Source: Asterionellopsis glacialis
Taxonomy: Eukaryota > Bacillariophyta > Plagiogrammaphyceae > Rhaphoneidales > Asterionellopsidaceae
Reading direction: 5' to 3'
Length of the DNA: 16,976 nt
NCBI GenBank assembly: GCA_014885115.2
Contig: WKLE02001320.1
Span: 1 to 16,976, forward strand
Shown here: positions 9,926-16,976 of the stretch, piece after piece
How positions within the stretch are numbered: the first letter of the stretch is position 1
Layout: each line of letters opens with the position of its first letter
Program-made: the position numbers and the translations under genes
The notes under the pieces: generated by a model
What the model saw: only the letters and a program-made list of their open reading frames with translations
Told to the model about the DNA's origin: nothing
Database searches by the model: none

Positions 9926-10464
9926 TATTTACTATTGGAAGTGGGTCAATCTCCTTACTTGTCCGTCCCTCCATCCATTCCTTCGCGTGTTGTGCATGCC
10001 CCCGCCCGACCAAGCAGCCTCAACAGCCCCTCTGCTTGAAACACTGCTTACTGTCTGTACCCGGTACGAAAATTGAAGCATTTGTTCCTGGATGGAATCG
10101 TGTCAATCAATATCGAAAAAAGCATTCAAAGTGTTGGAACGTAGAATTATCCATGACATCCAAATCAGCAACGACTAGGACCTACTACTGAACAACAATA
10201 AAAACCAACGATGCTGAAGTTGCAGTTGGATGTGATAAGTCTTTGTTGGAGATGCCATACAGGAAGAACTGTGATGTGGGTTTTGTAGCAGCACACCACA
10301 GGACAATGTTTTTGTTATGTGGTGTCAAAAAATTTAGAGTTAATCTTTTCTGTTTACATTATTGTTACATTGCTTTGAAGGTTTTTATTTTATTTTCCGT
10401 GTTGTATTTGAAAATTGGAAAGATTTGTTAGCCTGCAAAAAAGACTATGATGTCTGCGAGATTT

Positions 10465-10481
10465 AAAAAAAAAAAAAAAAA
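10465..10481 (+). repeat. A17 homopolymer (T17 on the - strand)
   Basis: Seventeen A in a row. On the - strand it is a T17 run 16 nt beyond the copy B stem, after a nearer T5. It could be a strong back-up Pol III terminator, or replication slippage at an original shorter T-run. Confidence 0.8.
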
Positions 10482-10487
10482 CAGCAG

Positions 10488-10553
10488 AAAAAGAAACAGA
10501 CGACTCGATCTTGTGGCTGAAATTAAGATATAAGAATTGCTGTAGGTCGTCTG
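10488..10553 (-). ncRNA. Candidate small RNA, copy B (Pol III-type unit)
   Basis: Read on the - strand, CAGACGAC (10553-10546) and GTCGTCTG (10504-10497) form a perfect 8-bp terminal stem around a 41-nt interior. T3, C, T5 (10496-10488) and later T17 follow. The interior keeps TACAGCAA, ATATCTTAATT and AAGATCGAGTCG from copy A, but lacks about 17 nt of copy A's middle. ATCTT and AAGAT inside could form a second 5-bp helix. The predicted RNA is about 57 nt plus a U tail. It runs away from the METTL17-like gene, 433 bp from that gene's ATG. No known family is recognised. Confidence 0.5.
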
Positions 10554-10614
10554 GTTGTTGGAGATGTTTTTTTTTATATAAACACTTCAGTATTTATGAT
10601 TGATTGATTCATGC
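10554..10614 (-). promoter_or_regulatory. PSE-like plus TATA promoter of copy B
   Basis: On the - strand, GCATGAAT (10614-10607) lies 26 nt before TATATAAA (10580-10573), whose first base is 27 nt before the first base of the stem. Copy A has 25 and 28 nt. The sequence between the boxes is otherwise largely different, so the boxes and spacing are kept while their surroundings drift. Confidence 0.5.
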
Positions 10615-10736
10615 CTAAGCCATCATTCTCTGTATGTTGTTTGAATGTGTTTTAGGGACGTGAAGATCTGATTCGTGCATTGCAATTTTTCATGGGACTT
10701 GAAGTGTTTCTCACTTCTATGCATGTAGTAACAAAT
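10615..10736 (-). promoter_or_regulatory. Upstream block shared with copy A
   Basis: Contains CACGAAT (10677-10671), CAAGTCCC (10701-10694), a GAAGTGA match and ATTTGTTA (10736-10729), in the same order as copy A. Because it lies 250-370 bp upstream of the METTL17-like ATG, it could also act on that divergent gene. Confidence 0.4.
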
Positions 10737-10985
10737 CTGTTTTTATCAAACTATAAGTAGTGCTCATTGCCCCGCGCTACATTGACGCGACAACTCATCT
10801 TCCTTCACCCAGACCGCCAGATCTCATCTTTCTTGTGTGTCTCTTCTGTTTTTGATGTCTGCTGAGTTTTCTCCCTCCGCATGAGCATCTTAAACGATCG
10901 CAACAGGAACGACGACAAAGGCAGACAATAAAGGTATTGACAACAAAATACAATCCATTTGATAGTTATAAAAATATAGTATAAA

Positions 10986-13646
10986 ATGCAATGCTCTGCT
11001 ACGAGAAGAAGTTTCTTTAGTGCTACACGCGGGAGTAGTAGAAAACTCCAACGAATAGAATCCTCCATGCACCGAAGGATAACTACACGACAAGAACGGC
11101 CAACGAGGACGACCATGGTGTCTCAATTTTCTTCCTGGATGACATCTCCAACAAAGAATTACCATAGCCAAGAGCAGCAGCAGCATCGTTGGTTTAGCAA
11201 GAGTAGTAACAATGATGAACAAGTGCCACCTCCACCATCGACCGCACTTCCTGTCATAGATCCTTTTCAATTTGATCGACGTCAACAAAACAAATACAAT
11301 AATGATGACGACGAAACTATGAAAGGTAAAACTGTAGAACAATATGTGGAGGATCATAATAATAAACCTGAGTCTAGTAATGAATTTGAAATTCAATTGA
11401 ATAATCCTTCCATATCCATACCTACATGGCGTGCCTTGATTGAACCTGCGGCACGTGCCAAATGGAGATCGTAAGTAAAGTACAACAGCACCAGAGAGAA
11501 AGACTCATGTCTGTACAAATGCCTTCGTTTAGCAGTGTGTCTGTTGGATGAATGAATTGTCAAATACATCTAATATGTTTTTGATTCGTTTCTCACCATC
11601 ACTCATCCCACTGCTCCCTCTCTTCCTATACCCCGACATACCTATTGTAGTTCACCACATAATCCACCTTATGATTTAGCAGAAGAACAATTTCTTATAT
11701 TACAAAAAGCACATTACTCATCCAAACATTTACGTCGTGTTCATGAACGTCTCAAGGAACATCATTCAGCCTTGAGTGGACGTCGTGAACGTGAACGTCG
11801 TCGTCAAATTAATCCACGTAAAATACGAAAAGATTCGATTGCCTTTCAAATGGAACAAGCACGTGATCTAAAAGTCAATGCTATACCGTACCGCCCAGAA
11901 CAAACCTTGGCATATCTAAAATTTCGATTACTACCGAATTATGCTATTATCAAACGTGTCTTGATGGAAACACAAAGTTTACTATCCTCCCCTTCTGCCA
12001 CAGTTGGAACGAATAATAATAATCATCACAATCATTTATGGAATCCAAAACGTATCATCGATTTTGGTGTTGGTTGTGGTAGTGCATCTGCAGCAGCCTT
12101 GGATGTATTCGGTAGTAACGATAATCATCACAAAAACCAATTAGAATGGATCCATGGGATCGATCCAAGTCAATGTCAACGTGAAGCAGCAGATTTAATA
12201 TTGCAAAGAATTATAAATGCCAAAAAGAAACAACAAGAAGAAAGTGATAGTCACACGAGCGAAGAAGAATATATACCACCACGCATTACACTAGGTGAAA
12301 GTTTATCGATTGGTAGATCATTTTCATCCTCGACTTTAGGAACTACACCACCAACAACAACTTCGGATGCCTCTGCTACGAGTGGTGGTGGATTTGATTT
12401 AGCCTTGTATACTTATACTGCCAATGAAATGCCACATGTAGCATCCACCTTGACGGCTGCAGCTATATTATGGGGAAAATTACGTCCTAATGGTGTCATG
12501 ATTATTATTGAACCGGGTACACCCGATGGATTTAATACAATACGATCTATACGTGACATGTTACTTCAATGTTGTCCACCCCCATCATTACAAAAAAATA
12601 ATGGCAATGACAATGATTATGATGATTACGATGACGATGACTACCACCAGGATAATCAACAATCACAAAAAGTTACAGAAGAATGTCATGTAATTGCACC
12701 ATGTACACATAATGGCACGTGTCCTATGGAACGGCATATTGCTGACTTTGAAAAGAAAGATGACAAAAAAACTCTGTCATCTGAAGACGACGAAGACGAC
12801 GACGACGATGAAATTATAGACGAAGAAGACGATGATGAGGAGGAGGAGGAGGAGGACCTCGATGATTTTGATTGGGATTCATTGGACGATTACAGTGACG
12901 ATGACGAAAATAAGAAGAAGCAGATGGGGGGTAGACCTAAAAGTGATGGATCAGGTATGGATAAAACAAGTGCATTTGATACTGCATTCTGTAGTTTTGT
13001 TCATACCTTTCCCGGAGGGACAACACGAAGGACAGGTGAAAAATTTTCATACCTTGTTGTGCAAAAAAGAGTTCCAACTGCTGTAGTGGGTACTGCTAGC
13101 GATAATTGTGGTGATGATGATCAAATCGATAATGATGCTGCTACTTCTACAACAACCGAACTTCAAAATGTATACAACTTTGCGAATGTATCTGATTTAT
13201 TAGCTGAGACATCTTTGGCTGGTAAGGCTGTAACCAAGGTAAACCGTAAAAAGGCTGAACGATTTTTACGCGATTCTGTACAACATGACAAACTGTTACA
13301 AGATGCAGAAACATTAAAAGATCAATATTATGCCCTGGATGGTGATAAACTTGGATTAGAACTTCTTCATGGAGATGAAAATCGACAAGGGTTTGGTAGA
13401 ATTGTTCGAGCGCCATTAAAACGACGTGGACATATATTGTTGGATTACTGTGGACAAGATTCAGAAACTGGTGAAGGACGGATTGTACGCCATCGTGTCA
13501 GTAGAGGATGGAGTAAACGTGTAGCACCAGGTATCTTTGGTGCAGCAAGGAAGGCACGTTGGGGTGGATATTGGCCTGATATTAAGGACAAGATTACAGA
13601 AAATACTAAGGATGAATCGTCAACATCAAATGAACAAATAAAGTAG
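10986..13646 (+). CDS. Rsm22/METTL17-like mitochondrial ribosome assembly protein
   Basis: Exons 10986-11470 and 11651-13646 join in phase to give 826 aa. The first ~65 residues are rich in Arg, Ser and Thr and nearly free of acids, as in a mitochondrial presequence. The methyltransferase fold carries motif I IIDFGVGCGSASAAAL (297-312), then GIDPSQCQ, FDLALYTYTANEMP and VMIIIEPGTPDGFNTIRSIRDMLL, all typical of Rsm22. Cys513 and Cys519 (APCTHNGTCP), Cys609 (FCSFVH) and Cys762 (LDYCG) match the four cysteines that hold a 4Fe-4S cluster in METTL17/Rsm22. The C-terminal RHRVSRGWSKRV to ARKARWGGYWP is also family-typical. In yeast and animals the protein acts on the mitochondrial small subunit during assembly. 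An almost purely acidic insert at about 538-582 lies between the second and third cysteines. The length is well above the human protein (about 456 aa). Confidence 0.92.
11471..11650 (+). other. Intron of the METTL17-like gene
   Basis: Donor GTAAGT at 11471 and acceptor TTGTAG ending at 11650; 180 bp, phase 2, with a C/T-rich stretch at about 11600-11640. Joining gives AKWRS-SPHNPPYDLAEEQF, keeping the frame into the basic helical region before the methyltransferase fold. Unspliced reading stops at 11472-11474. Confidence 0.92.
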
Positions 13647-13873
13647 TCTAGAAATTAACATCGGGAGAAGACGATTGGTCTGGAAGTAGTGCTACTTACA
13701 ACAAAGAATGACACTAAATAACAATAATAAAATTATTAAAAATACTCAATATCCCCATTCGTACACAAGTTTTACTCCACGCACATATAATACTAAAGTC
13801 TCCCCCCTGTCCTAACCCTGCACGGGTAGCTGGATCCAAAATCAGATACAATTGAGACACAACAAATTAAGGC
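13647..13873. other. Convergent 3' spacer between the METTL17-like and OSCA-like genes
   Basis: 227 bp between two stop codons, AT-rich (AATAATAAAATTATTAAAAAT near 13722-13742), presumably both 3' UTRs. Nothing else was seen. Confidence 0.6.
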
Positions 13874-16800
13874 CTATTTTTCATTTTTAGCCCATTCTGG
13901 TTGCCAATGTTTGATAATACTAAAGATAGGTCTCTTCTTAGATTTCTTTTCCTCGTCAGTTGATGATTCCTCAGTTACTTCTTCATCTCGTTGGCGTTTC
14001 ATGCCATCATATGGCATATCATAAATAATGTTATGAAAGTCACGCGAATTATGTGTATCGGTCCATCCAATCAAATTATCACTAATGCCATCAACGTCAC
14101 AAGCCAAAAAAGGGAATGCATATCCTCCTCTCCTAACTTGTGGAACGTAAGCATATATTTCCTGGTCTGTACTAAAATCGATACATTGATCTCTACCAGT
14201 TGGTTTGTAAATTCCTCTGAATATTCCAAAAAAGAAATTCTTTATAGCTCTGTTTGAGGAGGATAGAGGAGAGAAGAGGAAATAGGAGGGGTTATTGGAA
14301 TGTTCTATAACGAGAAGAAAAGTCAAATGCCCACCAAAAGTACTTACCCGCCAAAGATATAGACAACAAATCCAACTACCATCGCAACACTTGTCCATCC
14401 ATACAATGCAACAAGTGTTTCTTGTTCGTCTGTCATCCATTCAAGGCCTTTTCTTTGCCAATCAGGTGATGCAGGAAATGCGAACCCGTCAACACTCCTA
14501 AAACGTTGACTACAATATTGAACCTGTTTGTCTTCCTCGATGGTAACGTCGATTTCTTCACCTTTTTGGGTTACTGCAGAATAGGTCCCAGGATCAAAAG
14601 ATGCATCAGAATCACAAACATTATCGTACGGGAACTGAGCATACACGAAGGATGATGTAATGCAAAGTGCAAGTAATGCACCCGAAAAGAAGTAACGTCG
14701 ACTAAAGACAGAAACTTCTTTCCCAATCAAAGGAGCTAAATACCAAATTCTCTGTAATGGGAATGGGCAGACACAGGATGTGTGCATTTTTGTATAGAGT
14801 AATCGAAATGTGTTAGACGACCATATTAGACGAGACAAAGTAGAGTTGTAGAAGAAAAGGAAACGTCGTTCGTGCAACTTACCATGAGACAGTATTTATC
14901 TGCATAATACTGAATCATCAGAATAATAAATCCATAAAAGAAGGTAGCTGGGTGAAACGCCGAATAGAAGAAACATACAAATAATACCTTGGTCAAATCC
15001 TAAAGATGTAGAAATAGATCAAACAGCAAGTGCAATTTGAGAAAGACGGCAAAGAGAAAAAGTGTAGAATGCTGGGGGGTAGAGGTGCTGAAGACAATAT
15101 ATCTATAAATAGCACTCACTGTATAACGTTCACCCAACAAATATTTTGTTCCGTGAAAGTTACTATTCATATCTTCTTGAGTTTGCGAACGTGGTGCCAG
15201 AATATGTTTCTGAATATTTCCCCAAATATCCAAAATTCGTAATGTTGGGGAAAGCCACATTTCAGACCATAAAATTGAATTCACCACCGGCAATACATCA
15301 GAGGCTTTCGAATCAATCTTCGATGTAAAGGGTGTAATCAAAATCAGAATAATGGCAGTATTCACCCAACGGAACAAGGTAATCTTCAAATAAAGAGATC
15401 GCTGCCATCCACCTTCCGTTGCATGACGCTCAAATATCATTAAGATTTTGATAATGAGGGGTACGCTCGTATTCATAATGGTAATGACTGGACCTGAAAT
15501 ACTTGGACCAAACCCACGTCGTACTTTGGATACAATAGAGGCAGCAACGACAATCATACATATCGTTACAGCAAAATTAATGGAACGAATCATTGCTTTC
15601 TTCATATAACTTGCACCCAAGTCTAACCATCGGACAGCATCAGGTTCCGTAGGTTCTTCAACCTTCAGAACACGATCTTGAAAGATTGTATTAGGTGCAA
15701 CATTATGTGTACGATTCATCAAAGTGTCCAGTTTACTTGCAGCCAAGGCGGTTAATGCATTACGTTGTCCAGCTTCTGTTTCAAAGGTCACAAAGACTTC
15801 CACAGCATCATACTTATCTTTTTGCAATTCTTTAATTTGTTCTTCATGGGTGTAAAGCTTATCAACAAGTTTTTCAGGGGGTAAAAACATATCAAAGAAA
15901 TGCAAAATCGGCATAATGGTACATGCCAACAATTTACCAAAACACCCCTGTGGTTCTGCTTCGCGTTCTTGTACTATACGTGCAACTTCCATGCGTACAG
16001 CATTTTCATCTTCGGCATCTAAATCAAAGCTCTCTGGTAAAAATCGTTTACGCAATCGATCGCGGTAGAAGCGTCTATTCAAAAGTTTACGTACAAGCAT
16101 ATCATTATTCAAGGCAATCGTCACGGCAGTGACTTGCTTTTCAGAGAATTGTGAGAAAAATGTATGCCATTCATCTGGATCCAAGGCATCCGGTGGTGGA
16201 TTCTTGACAACTACAGAATAATCTGTCGATGTAATCTTATCTTCATCAAATACAACTTCACGCAACTGTAAGTATTTACCCAACAATCCTACTAGAATCA
16301 CAAGTACAACTGTAGATACCCAATTGACAATACCCTGAGATAATTGAGCACCTTCACACAAATTACGTTTTACAAAAGTAACATTCAAAGATGTATCAGC
16401 TGGTGTTGCAAATCGTTCAGACTCTTCACTCCAATCAGGTTCATTACAATTAGAACATGCTACCCAAATTTTGTCCGTACAAATGGTAGAACCCCAAAGT
16501 GTCTTGGCCAAGGATGTATCTGCTCTGGATTGACTATAGTCAAAACTTGAATAATAATAGATATTGGATATATTGATTAGTCCCACAACCAACATGATGA
16601 ACGCCATGGCTCGAAGGGTGGTAAAGTACGATCCCACACCTAAACCCCATTGATTCAAGGCACTTTCCGGTGTTTTCCACAGTGAATACAATTCAGTTGT
16701 TATACCATTATCAGGATCATCCAGTTGTCCTGGTTCCGCACGTTCCATGGCATAATCCGCAGTTTGGATCCCTGTAAAGTGACGTGCCAAGGTAATATGT

Positions 16801-16883
16801 TCGTAGTAGGCCCAGGCCTTGGATAAGGATGGTGCACTGGGATCACGTTTGGCTTCCTCACCCTTAGGAAAGTACCATTTAAA
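13874..16883 (-). CDS. OSCA/CSC1/TMEM63-like membrane protein, 5' partial (4 exons in window)
   Basis: Read on the - strand, the exons are 16883-15120, 14999-14883, 14751-14348 and 14249-13874, joined in phase (886 aa, 5' end missing). From the first visible residue: a TM near 88-110, an external loop with four Cys, and a TM near 187-205. A cytosolic domain follows with DYSVVVKNPPPDALDPDEW (221) and AVEVFVTFETEAGQRNAL (360), then VEEPTEPDAVRWLDL before the next TM, as in the OSCA cytosolic domain. Further TM segments include ERHATEGGWQRSLYLKITLFRWVNT, DLTKVLFVCFFYSAFHPATFFYGFIILMIQYYADKYCLMR and SRRYFFSGALLALCI. The tail (YAYVPQVRRGG, FPFLACDVDGISDNLIGW) is followed by a basic/acidic end. OSCA/TMEM63 proteins are mechanosensitive or osmosensitive cation channels; TMEM16-type scramblase activity is an alternative in the same superfamily. 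The 5' boundary at 16883 is an acceptor (CATATAG), so TTG at 16790 is not the start. Confidence 0.8.
14250..14347 (-). other. Last intron of the OSCA-like gene
   Basis: Donor GTAAGT (from 14347) and acceptor CAAACAG (to 14250); 98 bp with a long C/T tract before the acceptor. It joins VVYIFGG to AIKNFFFGIFRG, completing a TM-to-cytosol transition. Confidence 0.88.
14752..14882 (-). other. Intron of the OSCA-like gene
   Basis: Donor GTAAGT (from 14882) and acceptor ATTACAG (to 14752); 131 bp, phase 0. It joins QYYADKYCLM to RIWYLAPLIG. Confidence 0.9.
15000..15119 (-). other. Intron of the OSCA-like gene
   Basis: Donor GTGAGT (from 15119) and acceptor TCTTTAG (to 15000); 120 bp, phase 0. It joins KYLLGERYT to DLTKVLFVCFFYSAF. 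The intron is itself open for 40 codons in the upstream frame, so retention would add a false hydrophobic tail rather than stop at once. Confidence 0.88.
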
Positions 16884-16976
16884 CTATATGATGTGTAAAG
16901 ACATTGTAGGACAGAATTGATTGATTGTTTTGATTGAGCAATCCATGACGATCCATTCATTTAATTGAAGTAGATA
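16884..16976 (-). other. Partial intron of the OSCA-like gene at the window edge
   Basis: The acceptor AG (16885-16884) precedes the exon reading FKWYFPKGEEAKRDPSAP. No GTRAGT-like donor is visible in the 93 bp up to the edge, so the donor and first exon(s) lie outside the window. Confidence 0.6.

Larger units (their letters stand above)
9418..10985. other. 1.57-kb spacer between the PPR and METTL17-like genes
   Basis: No protein gene can be supported. The spacer holds the PPR 3' UTR, two diverged copies of a - strand small-RNA-like unit (9642-9925 and 10488-10736), an A17 run at 10465-10481, and the METTL17 promoter and leader (about 10740-10985). Between the two copies, 9930-10460 shows only a C-rich patch near 9990-10040 and short open frames without credible starts. 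Confidence 0.6.

Noticed and set aside
9874..10188. 105-codon + strand open frame (includes VPGTKIEAFVPGWNRVNQYRKK)
   Set aside because: No upstream ATG, Cys- and Pro-rich chance composition at its start, no known family, and it overlaps the shared upstream block of copy A.
10243..10431. 62-codon + strand open frame with a hydrophobic end
   Set aside because: It begins at TTG, not ATG, has no motif, and sits in AT-rich spacer where T-rich codons make false hydrophobic peptides.
9642..10553. Identity of the RNA units as U6, U6atac or a box C/D or H/ACA snoRNA
   Set aside because: The core lacks ACAGAGA, RUGAUGA and a proper terminal ACA box, and is too short for U6.
10805..11396. Overlapping - strand open frames across the METTL17 start
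   Set aside because: They oppose the presequence exon and run through its leader, with hydrophobic low-complexity translations and no motif.
15000..15119. Apparent C-terminus of the OSCA-like protein (hydrophobic end LLFDLFLHL)
   Set aside because: This is read-through into an intron. A GTGAGT donor and a TTTAG acceptor join the upstream exon to DLTKVLFVCFF, which continues the family sequence.
16700..16960. - strand open frame starting MNGSSW at the right edge
   Set aside because: It is in the wrong frame for the OSCA-like exon and spans the acceptor at 16884. The frame giving WYFPKGEEAKRDP to ITLARHF continues the real protein.
1..16976. CRISPR arrays, bacterial operons, insertion sequences or complete transposons
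   Set aside because: No regular spaced repeats, no transposase or reverse transcriptase motifs, and all the genes are eukaryotic with spliceosomal introns.

Overview
The window is nuclear DNA from a eukaryote. The coding sequences are broken by short GT-AG introns (81 to 180 bp), proteins carry homopolymeric D/E, N, Q and T runs, intergenic DNA is AT-rich, and the gene families fit a stramenopile. A diatom is the most likely source. This is an inference from style and content, not a database match.

Five protein genes were assembled by joining exons in phase. (1) About 197-3846, + strand: a 12-TM Patched/NPC1-like (RND, sterol-sensing-domain) membrane protein with 8 well-supported introns plus one probable 5' intron. 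(2) 4220-5740, - strand: intronless WDR12/YTM1, a 60S ribosome assembly factor. (3) 6453-9417, + strand: a PPR-type, probably mitochondrial, RNA-binding protein with one intron. (4) 10986-13646, + strand: an Rsm22/METTL17-like mitoribosome assembly factor with one intron. (5) 13874 to beyond 16883, - strand: a multi-exon OSCA/CSC1/TMEM63-like membrane protein whose 5' end lies off the right edge.

Genes 1 and 2 converge, 2 and 3 diverge, 3 and 4 lie in tandem, and 4 and 5 converge. Genes 3 and 4 both look like mitochondrial gene-expression factors. Gene 2 acts in cytosolic ribosome biogenesis. Genes 1 and 5 are unrelated membrane proteins.

The most unusual part is the 1.57-kb spacer between the PPR and METTL17 genes. 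It holds two diverged, collinear copies of one module, read on the - strand. Each copy has a GCATGAWT box, then 25 or 26 nt, then TATATAAA. The first base of an inverted repeat lies 27 or 28 nt downstream of the first TATA base. The inverted repeat encloses a 57- to 74-nt segment with shared internal motifs, and T-runs follow at once. This is the layout expected of a pair of small-RNA genes with an snRNA-type RNA polymerase III promoter. I recognise no known RNA family in them, and this is my main candidate for something undescribed.
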